A stretch of DNA of 64,000 nt from an uncultured Eubacterium sp. (GTDB lineage: Bacteria; Bacillota; Clostridia; Lachnospirales; Lachnospiraceae), in assembly GCA_934316845.1 (NCBI GenBank), contig CAKRDZ010000013.1:1-64000 (forward strand), in the 5' to 3' direction. Made by a program: the position numbers and the translations under genes. The first letter of the stretch is position 1. Each line of letters begins with the position of its first letter. Of the stretch, positions 16,947-25,361 are shown piece after piece. Below the pieces are notes generated by a model. It worked only from the letters and a program-made list of their open reading frames with translations, did no database searches and was not told where the DNA came from.

Positions 16947-17798
16947 ATGGAAAACATACAATTCGACATTGTCAATCAGGATTTAAATCCGACATTTCTC
17001 TTTTCCTGTCAGATTGACCGGAAAGAGAGCGAAAATAATTATCATAAGCACGATTTTATTGAGATCGGAATTATATTAAAAGGCGAAGGCGTTTATCATC
17101 TGAATGATGAATATGTGCCGGTCAAAGAGGGAGATGTTCTGATCTTTAATCCGGGAATCGGCCACGAGAGCATCATCCGCGAAGGTGAGGAAGGCCGGCT
17201 GGAATATTTTATCGGCCTTGCCGATGTGTCTTTCTGTCATATGCGCGAAAATCAGATTGAACTGAAGGACGGCGGCAATGTGCTGCATACTTCCGGGAAA
17301 ACGAGGCGTGAAATTTTCCAACTTTGTGAGAAAATGGAAAAGGAAAATACTGAGAGAAAACCGGGAAGTTATTTTATGCTGAAGGCGTATTTGACACAGC
17401 TTTTGCTGCATATCGTGCGCGAAGAAATAGAACCGGTTCCAGCCATGAAAGGCCGTGAATTCGAGTCTACCGGAAAAAAATACGTCGCAGCGCAGATCGC
17501 AGACTATCTCGATGAACATTATGCGGACAAGATTTCGCTGGATCAGATTGCCGCCAATATGTATCTGAGTCCGTATTATATTTCCAAGATATTTAAGTCG
17601 GAAATAGGTGAGTCGCCGATTCATTATCTGATCCGCGTGCGGCTGGAACATGCCAAAGAACTGCTGGAACAGAAGGAGGATTTTGGCGTCGCGGAGATTG
17701 CGGAAAAAGTGGGGTACGACGATGCGTATCATTTTAGTAAATTGTTTAAAAAGACGTATGGGATGTCACCGTTGAAGTATCGGAATAGAAAGGGGTAA
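16947..17798 (+). CDS. AraC family regulator with cupin sensor domain
   Basis: The 283-residue protein has an N-terminal cupin (HKHDFIEIGIILKGEGVYHLNDEYVPVKEGDVLIFNPG, about 33-72) and a C-terminal pair of helix-turn-helices. These are ADKISLDQIAANMYLSPYYISKIFK, then FGVAEIAEKVGYDDAYHFSKLFKKTYGMSPLKYR. The ATG at 16947 is preferred over 16941 because GAGGA lies 8 bases upstream. It precedes a nucleoside-hydrolase-like gene and a GH39 xylosidase gene and probably activates them in response to a sugar; the effector is inferred only from context. Confidence 0.88.
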   Translation: MENIQFDIVNQDLNPTFLFSCQIDRKESENNYHKHDFIEIGIILKGEGVYHLNDEYVPVKEGDVLIFNPGIGHESIIREGEEGRLEYFIGLADVSFCHMRENQIELKDGGNVLHTSGKTRREIFQLCEKMEKENTERKPGSYFMLKAYLTQLLLHIVREEIEPVPAMKGREFESTGKKYVAAQIADYLDEHYADKISLDQIAANMYLSPYYISKIFKSEIGESPIHYLIRVRLEHAKELLEQKEDFGVAEIAEKVGYDDAYHFSKLFKKTYGMSPLKYRNRKG

Positions 17799-17853
17799 GG
17801 GAAATCCCGGACTTCCCCACCCATGCATTTCCCTTTTGCAAAAATGTACATCA

Positions 17854-17892
17854 GAACGGACAAGAAAATCCATTTCTTTTCCGTTCGTTTTT
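17854..17892 (+). terminator. Terminator after the AraC regulator gene
   Basis: gaacgga (17854-17860) pairs with tccgttc (17880-17886), with aagaaa/tttctt pairing continuing inside the stem, followed by GTTTTTT. Confidence 0.75.
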
Positions 17893-17906
17893 TGTATACT
17901 ATACAG

Positions 17907-17958
17907 GTAACTATTCAGGATCCGAAATGCGAATGTACGGGAGGGGCTGAATAGTTAC
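17907..17958 (+). mobile_element. Miniature inverted-repeat element, copy A (52 bp)
   Basis: Left terminus gtaactattcagga (17907-17920); right terminus ctgaatagttac (17947-17958). It is flanked by a perfect 8-bp direct repeat, ctatacag, at 17899-17906 and 17959-17966. This is the clearest target-site duplication of the family. The interior keeps only the cgaaatgcgaatg segment of the long copies, so it is a deletion derivative. It lies just after a TATACT (17895-17900) and so would become the 5' leader of the next gene. Confidence 0.85.
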
Positions 17959-17989
17959 CTATACAGAGACGAAGGAAGGAGGCGGTTTT

Positions 17990-18886
17990 ATGCCACTGAA
18001 ATATCAGGTTCCGGATGATAAAAAAGTCCGCGTTATCGTGGACAGCGACGCCGCGTGCGAGGCAGATGATCCGTTTGCGATCGCGCATGCGTTACTGTGC
18101 GATAAGTTTATTGTGAAAGCGGTCTTTGCGGAACATTTTAATTGTGAAGGAAGTACGAAACAGAGTTTTGAAGAGATTCAGAAAGTTGTGAAAGCGATGA
18201 AGAAAGAGGTTCCGGTTCTTATGGGAGAAATTGGAAAATTGTCAGAGAAGGGAACCGGGGAGATTTCAGAGGCTTCGTCGTTTTTGATCCGCGAGGCGTT
18301 GCGGGAAGACGATAAACCGCTGTATGTCCTTTGCATTGGGGCGATCACCAATATTGCTTCGGCGATACAGATGTGTCCGGACATTGTTCCGCGGATGACG
18401 GTTGTGTGGATTGGCGGACAGAGCCACGAGCACAGCACCGGCGAGGTGCGTGAATTCAATGCCGGAAATGATATTGAGGCCGCCAATCTTGTGCTGGGGA
18501 GCGGCGTCCGGTTTTGGCAGATTCCAAACGATGTGTATGGCAGTATGCGCATCAGTCTGGCGGAGATTCAGATGCGGATCGCGCCATGTGGTGAAATTGG
18601 GAAGCATTTGTTTGAGCAGATGGAGGCTTACAACCGGTCGGAGCGCGCCGGCTGGACACCGGGGGAGAGCTGGACGTTGGGAGATTCGCCGGCGGTAGGT
18701 GTTGTCATGGATGAATTTTGCGGAAAATATCACGAGACGGAAGCGCCGGTCATCAACGAAGATACGACCAACCGCTTTGAGAGCGGAAGGCCGAAAATCC
18801 GCGTGTATACGTCGATTGATCCGCGTTTTATATTAGAAGATTTTATCGCAAAATTACAATGTTTTTATGGAGGAGAAGAATCGTGA
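17990..18886 (+). CDS. Nucleoside hydrolase-like protein
   Basis: The 298-residue protein resembles the inosine-uridine nucleoside hydrolase family, which cleaves N-ribosides using a Ca2+-binding Asp cluster. The N-terminal cluster here reads VDSDAACEADDPFAIAHALL (about 16-35). It has two more residues between the first Asp pair and the DD than the classical DTDPGxDD. That form occurs in a subgroup with uncertain substrates. Further family features are CIGAITNIASAI near 113 and FNAGNDIEAANLVL near 155. Its TGA overlaps the GTG of the GH39 gene, so the two are translated together. Coupling to a xylosidase suggests a glycoside rather than a nucleoside substrate, but this is a guess. Confidence 0.78.
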   Translation: MPLKYQVPDDKKVRVIVDSDAACEADDPFAIAHALLCDKFIVKAVFAEHFNCEGSTKQSFEEIQKVVKAMKKEVPVLMGEIGKLSEKGTGEISEASSFLIREALREDDKPLYVLCIGAITNIASAIQMCPDIVPRMTVVWIGGQSHEHSTGEVREFNAGNDIEAANLVLGSGVRFWQIPNDVYGSMRISLAEIQMRIAPCGEIGKHLFEQMEAYNRSERAGWTPGESWTLGDSPAVGVVMDEFCGKYHETEAPVINEDTTNRFESGRPKIRVYTSIDPRFILEDFIAKLQCFYGGEES

Positions 18887-20403
18887 AAAAGATAGATATA
18901 AATACAAAAAAAGTGGTAAATTTTACCAATAACACATTTTCCTGTATTGGCACAGGGCGTATGGATCTGGCATTACATAAAGAATATCTGGATCAGCTTG
19001 CCCTCGTGCAAAAAGAGATCGGCTTTGATTATATCCGCGGGCATGGATTGTTTTGTAAAGATATGGCAATTTATCAGGAGCGCGAAGAGGCAGACGGAAG
19101 TATCGTCGAGGAGTACAATTTTACGTACCTTGATCAGGTGATGGACGCGTACCGGGATCTCAAACTGAAGCCGTTTATCGAGTTGGGGTTTATGCCGGAA
19201 AAGATGGCAAGCGGCGAAGAAACGGTATTTTATTGGAAGGGAAATATCACGCCGCCGGCCGATTATGACAAATGGACCAGGCTTGTGCAAAATACGCTTC
19301 ATCATTTGATCCGGCGTTACGGGGAAGCGGAAGTGGTGACATGGCCGATTGAAGTGTGGAATGAGCCGAACCTTGCGGTATTTTGGAAAAATGCGGACAA
19401 AGCGGAATATTTCCATCTTTATGAAGTCAGCGTGAAGGCGGTGAAAGAAGTCAATGCGGCGCTGCGTGTCGGAGGACCGGCAATCTGTGGTGTCGATGAT
19501 GTGGCATGGCTGACCGATTTTCTTGAATTTGTAAGAGAAAAGGAACTGCCGTTAGATTTCGTGACGAGACATCATTATACCAGTGAAGTGCCGGAAAAAT
19601 GCGGACATTACAGCTATGTCGCGCTGCACCAGCCGGAAGAGGCATTTGAAGTACTGGAAAAGTCCAGAGAAATTGTGGATAACTACGAAGAATTTGCCGG
19701 AAAAGAGATTCATATTACCGAGTTTAATACGTCGTATGTGCCAAATGCGCCGGTGCACGATACGTGTTACAATGCGGCTTATGTCGCGCACATGTTGTCA
19801 AGGCTGGGGGACTGCCATGCGTCGTATTCGTATTGGACGTTTGGCGACGTATTTGAGGAATGGGGCGTGCCATTTACACCATTTCACGGGGGATTTGGTC
19901 TGGTTGCCAACGGCTGTATCCCGAAGCCGGCATTTTGGACATTCGCTTTTTATAAGGGGCTGGATGGTGTCTGCATTCACCGTTCGGAGGAAATGCTCGT
20001 CGTAAAAAGAGAAGACGGTTCGTATTATGGCGTGGTCTGGAACCCGGATAATGACGGAAAAGGCGGTACATTGGAGCTTAGTATCAATATTGACTTGGTG
20101 AAAAATGGAAAATACTGTGCAGTGACAAGACTTGTGGATGAGAATCATGGAAATCCGCTGAAAGTCTGGCATGACCTCGGCGAGCCGGCAAATCCGACGC
20201 GCGGGGAAAATGCGCTGCTTCGTGAGGCGGCACGGCCTTATGTGGCGACACAGCAGATTGAGGCAGCAGAAGGTATGCTGACCCTGCCTGTCACATTGGA
20301 AAAAAATGGAATCCTTGCATTGGAACTGCGCCCGGTGGAATGCAGTCAGGATGCCGGGTATGATTACGAGAAAGTGCTTTCCCAGAAAGTGGCTTTCCAA
20401 TAG
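18883..20403 (+). CDS. Glycoside hydrolase family 39, beta-xylosidase-like
   Basis: The 506-residue protein is a GH39 (clan A) retaining enzyme that typically cleaves xylose from xylo-oligosaccharides. The acid/base Glu is in EVWNEPN near residue 160, and the nucleophile Glu is in ITEFNTSY near 280. FDYIRGHGLF near 45 and the YWTFGDVFEEWG stretch near 315 also fit. The GTG at 18883 is chosen because GGAGGAG (18870-18876) is correctly spaced; an in-frame ATG at 18859 lies upstream of that site. No signal peptide is seen, so it is cytoplasmic. Confidence 0.92.
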   Translation: MKKIDINTKKVVNFTNNTFSCIGTGRMDLALHKEYLDQLALVQKEIGFDYIRGHGLFCKDMAIYQEREEADGSIVEEYNFTYLDQVMDAYRDLKLKPFIELGFMPEKMASGEETVFYWKGNITPPADYDKWTRLVQNTLHHLIRRYGEAEVVTWPIEVWNEPNLAVFWKNADKAEYFHLYEVSVKAVKEVNAALRVGGPAICGVDDVAWLTDFLEFVREKELPLDFVTRHHYTSEVPEKCGHYSYVALHQPEEAFEVLEKSREIVDNYEEFAGKEIHITEFNTSYVPNAPVHDTCYNAAYVAHMLSRLGDCHASYSYWTFGDVFEEWGVPFTPFHGGFGLVANGCIPKPAFWTFAFYKGLDGVCIHRSEEMLVVKREDGSYYGVVWNPDNDGKGGTLELSINIDLVKNGKYCAVTRLVDENHGNPLKVWHDLGEPANPTRGENALLREAARPYVATQQIEAAEGMLTLPVTLEKNGILALELRPVECSQDAGYDYEKVLSQKVAFQ

Positions 20404-20417
20404 AGAGGAGAGACACC

Positions 20418-22142
20418 ATGACACCATTAAAATGGTTTTCCGGATTTTTGAAAAAATACCGGCTGGCAATCGTGACCGGACTTGTGCTGATGACGGTCAT
20501 TGTCGCCTGCGCGATCGTAAATCCGTACATTTCCGGAATGATCGTCGATGATGTGATTCAAGGAGGTGCGTACGACCTTCTGCCGAAACTGATCGGCATT
20601 ATGCTCGCCGTGACGGTGGTGCGCGCAATCCTTCGTTATGCCACGCAGATGATGTTTGAAACCTGTTCGCAAGGGGTGCTTTACCGCATGCGTGACGCGG
20701 TGTACCGCAAATTGCTGCAGGAAGATTTTGCCTTTTACAACCGCAACCGGACGGGGGATCTGATGAGCCGCCAGACCGGAGACATGGACGCAATCCGACA
20801 TTTTGTCGCCTTTGTCATTTACACGGTATATGAAAATGTACTGATGTTTGTCTTTGCGCTTGTGATGATCTTTATGGTAAATGTGAAGCTGGCGCTCTGC
20901 ATGATGGCCGTACTGCCATTCTGCTTGTTTACCACATATTTACAGTCAAAATATGTAAAACCGAGATTTCACGAATGCCGTCAGAGTTTTTCGAGCCTCA
21001 ATGCGTTTGTGCAGGAAAATATCAGCGGAAACCGTGTGGTAAAGGCGTTTGCCAAAGAAGAATACGAGAAAGAAAAATTTGAAAAAGAAAACGATAAATA
21101 CCGCGAGGCAGAACTTGGCGCCGCTTCGATCTGGTGTCGTTTTGTACCGGTTTTCGAGCTGCTTTCCAATCTTTTGATGGTCGTACTTATTTTGTATGGC
21201 GGATATCAGGTGATCTGCGGCGAGATGACATTGGGAAATCTTGTCACCGTCAACGGCTATCTGTGGATGCTCTCCAATCCGCTTCGTTTCGCGGGCTGGT
21301 GGGTCAATGACGTGCAGCGTTTTGTCACTTCGGTGGAAAAAATATACGACACGTATTCCAAAGAACCTGATGTCAAGAAGCCGAAAAAGGGAATTAAGCG
21401 CAAGGAAATGCAGGGAAATATTGAGTTTCGCAATGTTTCTTATGAAGTGGAAGGCGAGGACATTATTCACAATATCAGTTTTTCGGTGGAAAAAGGCCAG
21501 ACAGTGGGAATCCTTGGTTCTACAGGAGCCGGAAAATCGACGATCATGAACCTTCTCTGCCGTTTTTACGATGTGACGGAAGGAGAAGTTCTGGTCGATG
21601 GAATCAATGTAAAAAATTGGGATCTGCATGATCTGCGTGACAATATCGGTATGGCGATGCAGGATGTCTTTTTGTTTTCCGATACGATTGAGGGAAATAT
21701 TGCCTACGGAAAGCCGGACTGCACCTTTGAAGAGGTCAAAGAGGCAGCGGTTATGTCGGATGCGAACCTGTTTATCAAGGCGATGCCGGACGGCTATCAA
21801 ACGATTGTCGGCGAGCGCGGAGTAGGACTGAGCGGCGGTCAGAAGCAGCGTATTTCTCTTGCGAGAGCGCTTTTGAAAAAGCCGTCGATTCTGATTCTTG
21901 ATGATACGACTTCCGCGGTGGATATGGAGACGGAAAGTTATATTCAGGAACAGTTGAAAAAACTTGGCAGAAAGCATACCGTCTTTGTCATTGCGTACCG
22001 CATTTCTTCGATTAAAGATGCCGATGTGATCTTTGTTATGGACGAGGGGCGGATCGTCGAGCGCGGCAATCACGAGAGCCTTTTGAAGCAGAATGGCTAT
22101 TATGCAACCGTTTACAAACATCAGAATGGAATGGAGGGATAA
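20418..22142 (+). CDS. ABC exporter subunit 1 (degenerate ATPase site)
   Basis: The 574-residue half-transporter has six membrane helices (1-310) fused to a nucleotide-binding domain (about 335-574). Walker A is GSTGAGKST and the signature LSGGQ is canonical. The Walker B end reads ILILDDTTSA, with Asp replacing the catalytic Glu, and the switch-loop His is Tyr (VIAYRIS). These are hallmarks of the inactive site in heterodimeric exporters of the TM287/288, BmrCD or LmrCD type. It starts 14 bases after GH39 and is followed two bases later by its partner. The substrate is unknown; drug, lipid or peptide export are all possible. Confidence 0.93.
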   Translation: MTPLKWFSGFLKKYRLAIVTGLVLMTVIVACAIVNPYISGMIVDDVIQGGAYDLLPKLIGIMLAVTVVRAILRYATQMMFETCSQGVLYRMRDAVYRKLLQEDFAFYNRNRTGDLMSRQTGDMDAIRHFVAFVIYTVYENVLMFVFALVMIFMVNVKLALCMMAVLPFCLFTTYLQSKYVKPRFHECRQSFSSLNAFVQENISGNRVVKAFAKEEYEKEKFEKENDKYREAELGAASIWCRFVPVFELLSNLLMVVLILYGGYQVICGEMTLGNLVTVNGYLWMLSNPLRFAGWWVNDVQRFVTSVEKIYDTYSKEPDVKKPKKGIKRKEMQGNIEFRNVSYEVEGEDIIHNISFSVEKGQTVGILGSTGAGKSTIMNLLCRFYDVTEGEVLVDGINVKNWDLHDLRDNIGMAMQDVFLFSDTIEGNIAYGKPDCTFEEVKEAAVMSDANLFIKAMPDGYQTIVGERGVGLSGGQKQRISLARALLKKPSILILDDTTSAVDMETESYIQEQLKKLGRKHTVFVIAYRISSIKDADVIFVMDEGRIVERGNHESLLKQNGYYATVYKHQNGMEG

Positions 22143-22144
22143 AA

Positions 22145-23929
22145 ATGGCGAAGCGAAATACGTTTTCTGAAGATGAAATTTACGAAGAAAAATTTGACAT
22201 CAATCAGGTAAAGCGACTGTTTCATTATGTGAAACCATATCGTGCCCAGATTGCGCTGATTGCCGTATTGATGCTGAGTTCCTCCGGACTTTCGATGCTG
22301 ATTCCGACTTTTTTTATGAAAGTGTTGGACGACTGTATTCCGATGGGGATGCCGGGCATGAAACCAATCTTAGGCTACGTTGCGGCAATCCTTCTGATTA
22401 CCGTATACGGCATGATCAGTTTGAAACTGAAGATCCGTTATATGAGCCGTATCGGCCAGAATATCGTGCATGAGATACGAAGTGACATTTTTAATCATTT
22501 ACAGGAATTGCCATTTTCGTATTACGATGAAAGACCGCATGGAAAAATTCAGGTTAGAGTGGTAAATTATGTAAATAACCTGAGCGATCTGCTGTCGAAT
22601 GGTATCATCAATACGATTACGGATCTCTGCAACCTGTTTTTTATCGTAGGTTTTATGATTGCGATCAATGTGAAACTTACGCTGCTTTGTATGTGCGGAC
22701 TGCCGGTGCTTGTGTTTGTCGTGGTATTGATCAAGCGCAAACAGCATAAATCCTGGCAGATCCAGTCCAATAAGCAGTCCAATTTGAACGCCTACATCGC
22801 CGAGAGTATCAATGGTGTGCGCGTGACGCAGTCGTTTGTACGCGAAGAGGAAAATATTGACATTTTTAACGGGCTGTCACGTAGTTATCGAAAAGCGTGG
22901 ATGCGCGCAGTGCGCTATAATTTCCTAATGTCGCCGATGGTGGATATTATTTCCAATATTACGACAGCATTTATCTACGTACTGGGAATCCAGTGGATGT
23001 TTCAGCCGGATTCCGGTATTACGGTCGGCGTGCTGGTGGCATTTACCGCGTATATCAGCCGTTTCTGGAACCCGATCAATACGCTGGCATCCTTTTACAA
23101 TTCGCTCCTTACGGCGATTTCGTATCTGGAGAGAATTTTTGAGACGATCGATGAACCGGTCGATGTCAAAGACCGTGAAGATGCGGTTCCGATGCCGCCG
23201 ATCCGGGGAGAAGTCGAGTTTCAGGATGTTACTTTTAGTTACGAACCGGGAGTCGAGATTCTTCAGCATGTAAATCTGAAGGCGGAGCCGGGAAAATGTA
23301 TCGCGATCGTTGGCCCGACAGGAGCCGGAAAATCGACGATTGTGAATCTCATCAGTCGTTTTTACGATGTCGACAGCGGAAAGGTGCTGATCGACGGCGT
23401 TGACATCAGCGGCGTGACATTGAAAAGTCTTCGAAGCCAGATGGGAATTATGATGCAGGACAGTTTTATCTTTTCCGGAACGATTATGGACAATATCCGC
23501 TACGGCAATCAGGACGCAAGCGATGAAGAGGTCATCGAGGCGGCGAAAGTGGTCTGTGCGCATGATTTTATCATGGAAATGGAAAACGGCTACCAGACGG
23601 CCGTAAATGAACGGGGAAGCCGCCTTTCTGCCGGACAGCGCCAGTTGATCTCGTTCGCGAGAGCACTTCTTGCGTGCCCGAACATTCTCATTATGGATGA
23701 GGCGACATCGAGCATCGATACCGAGACGGAAATCCTTCTGCAAAAGGGATTAAACCGCCTTCTGGAAGGAAGAACTTCGTTTATTATCGCGCATCGTCTT
23801 TCGACGATTAAAAATGCGGATGAAATTTTGTACGTCGACAAAGGTGGCATCGTCGAACGTGGAAATCACGAGGAACTGATGGCGAAACGGGGCGAATATT
23901 ACCGCCTGCAAATGGCGCAGAAGAGTTGA
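22145..23929 (+). CDS. ABC exporter subunit 2 (catalytic ATPase site)
   Basis: The 594-residue half-transporter has six membrane helices followed by an NBD with Walker A GPTGAGKST, complete Walker B ILIMDEATSS and an intact H-loop IIAHRLST. The signature is altered to LSAGQ. The altered signature pairs in space with subunit 1's degenerate Walker B, so both defects fall in one composite site and the other site is intact. GGAGGGATAAAA precedes the start and overlaps the end of the upstream gene, indicating coupling. Confidence 0.93.
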   Translation: MAKRNTFSEDEIYEEKFDINQVKRLFHYVKPYRAQIALIAVLMLSSSGLSMLIPTFFMKVLDDCIPMGMPGMKPILGYVAAILLITVYGMISLKLKIRYMSRIGQNIVHEIRSDIFNHLQELPFSYYDERPHGKIQVRVVNYVNNLSDLLSNGIINTITDLCNLFFIVGFMIAINVKLTLLCMCGLPVLVFVVVLIKRKQHKSWQIQSNKQSNLNAYIAESINGVRVTQSFVREEENIDIFNGLSRSYRKAWMRAVRYNFLMSPMVDIISNITTAFIYVLGIQWMFQPDSGITVGVLVAFTAYISRFWNPINTLASFYNSLLTAISYLERIFETIDEPVDVKDREDAVPMPPIRGEVEFQDVTFSYEPGVEILQHVNLKAEPGKCIAIVGPTGAGKSTIVNLISRFYDVDSGKVLIDGVDISGVTLKSLRSQMGIMMQDSFIFSGTIMDNIRYGNQDASDEEVIEAAKVVCAHDFIMEMENGYQTAVNERGSRLSAGQRQLISFARALLACPNILIMDEATSSIDTETEILLQKGLNRLLEGRTSFIIAHRLSTIKNADEILYVDKGGIVERGNHEELMAKRGEYYRLQMAQKS

Positions 23930-23968
23930 TGTTTAGTTTACCAATGAGAGAAAGGATGAAAGATTACA

Positions 23969-25258
23969 ATGACAGGATACCAGATTTTATGGCTGTTTTT
24001 ATGCTACTCCTTTACCGGATGGATATTGGAGACGGTGGTGGCAACACTGCGGCAGCGGCGGATCACAAACCGTGGTCTGATCAATGGCCCGTTTTGTATC
24101 ATTTACGGAATCAGTGCGGTGCTGATCACATTTACCGTGCAGGAATTGACCGGTGTGGCGCTGTTTCTGTTTTCTGCGGTCTATGCTACAGTAGTAGAAT
24201 GGATTGCCGGACACTTGATCGAAAAAATATACCACGAGCGCTGGTGGAATTACTCGGATGTGAAATGGAATCTCGGAGGTTACGTCTGTCTTCCGGCATC
24301 GGTGTTGTGGGGCGCTCTCGGATTTTTTGCCGTAACAGCAGGAAACCGCCTGCTGCTTGAACTTTTCCGGGTTTGTCCTTTTGTGGTAATGCGTGTCATC
24401 CTTTGGGTGATCGTGGGACTGCTTTTAGCGGATGTGCTCTTTTCGTTGATTCCAATTTTTTACAAAGGCGAAGGCGTCGAACTTGTGAAAGAGGCCGATG
24501 GAAAATTTACGGAAATAAGCAAACGGCTGCGTCACTGGATCACCATGCGTATGGCAAGACGTATCCGCAAAGCCTATCCGAAGTCTGAGAAGGTGGAAAA
24601 GGCAGAAAAACGGACAGACGTATTTGCGTATGGATGCGGATTTTATAAAGTGGTATTATTGTTTTTTATCGGTTCGTTTTTAGGAGACATTGTGGAGACG
24701 ATCTTCTGCCGCCTGAAAGCGGGTGTGTGGATGAGCCGGAGCAGCGTTGTCTGGGGGCCGTTCAGCATTGTATGGGGACTTGCGATCGCAGTTATCACGG
24801 CAATGCTTGTCCGCTACAAGGACCGGAGCGACGGATTTCTCTTTACGCTTGGCGTATTTCTTGGGGGTGCATATGAATATCTCTGTAGCGTATTTACAGA
24901 AATTGTATTTGGAAAAGTGTTCTGGGACTACAGCAATATGCCGTTTAACCTGGGTGGCCGTATTAACCTGCTGTACTGTCTGTTTTGGGGCATTGCTTCC
25001 GTAGTCTGGTTCAAGATCATTTATGTACGGATTTCCAATGCGATTGAAAAGGTTCCGATAAAGGTGGGAAAAGCCGTGACATGGGTGCTTATCGTATTTA
25101 TGTGTGTCAATGTGGCGGTAACCTGTATGGCGCTTGTCCGCCACGACCAAAGGGCGCACGGCATCCCGGCGCAAAGCGGCTGGCAGCAGTCGATGGATGA
25201 GCATTTTGACGATGCGCGGATGGAGAGAATTTATCCCGATGCCCAGCAGGCGGATTAA
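23969..25258 (+). CDS. Duplicated CmpB-type membrane protein (PF06541)
   Basis: The 429-residue protein contains two copies of the ABC_trans_CmpB-like domain. The first (about 5-125) has FTGWILETVVATLRQRRITNRGLINGPFC and WWNYSDVKWNLGGYVCLP. The second (about 230-360) has FLGDIVETIFCRLKAGVWMSRSSVVWGPFS and FWDYSNMPFNLGGRINL. The two repeats are linked by a basic cytoplasmic stretch. Single-domain relatives are common in Firmicutes and have no proven function. It lies about 40 bases after the ABC exporter and may belong to that transcript. Confidence 0.75.
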   Translation: MTGYQILWLFLCYSFTGWILETVVATLRQRRITNRGLINGPFCIIYGISAVLITFTVQELTGVALFLFSAVYATVVEWIAGHLIEKIYHERWWNYSDVKWNLGGYVCLPASVLWGALGFFAVTAGNRLLLELFRVCPFVVMRVILWVIVGLLLADVLFSLIPIFYKGEGVELVKEADGKFTEISKRLRHWITMRMARRIRKAYPKSEKVEKAEKRTDVFAYGCGFYKVVLLFFIGSFLGDIVETIFCRLKAGVWMSRSSVVWGPFSIVWGLAIAVITAMLVRYKDRSDGFLFTLGVFLGGAYEYLCSVFTEIVFGKVFWDYSNMPFNLGGRINLLYCLFWGIASVVWFKIIYVRISNAIEKVPIKVGKAVTWVLIVFMCVNVAVTCMALVRHDQRAHGIPAQSGWQQSMDEHFDDARMERIYPDAQQAD

Positions 25259-25292
25259 CAAAAAATAGTTACGAAAAAGTTGAGATGCCCTC

Positions 25293-25321
25293 TTGCATTT
25301 ATCGAACATATGTGCTATACT
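25293..25321 (+). promoter_or_regulatory. Promoter with an embedded LexA-like box
   Basis: TTGCAT (25293-25298), 17 bases, TATACT (25316-25321). The spacer contains CGAACATATGTGC (25303-25315), one base away from the Gram-positive SOS box CGAACATATGTTC and positioned to block RNA polymerase. Confidence 0.65.
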
Positions 25322-25361
25322 AACACAAAACAAACGTTCGATTAAGCAAGGGGGCTTTTTT

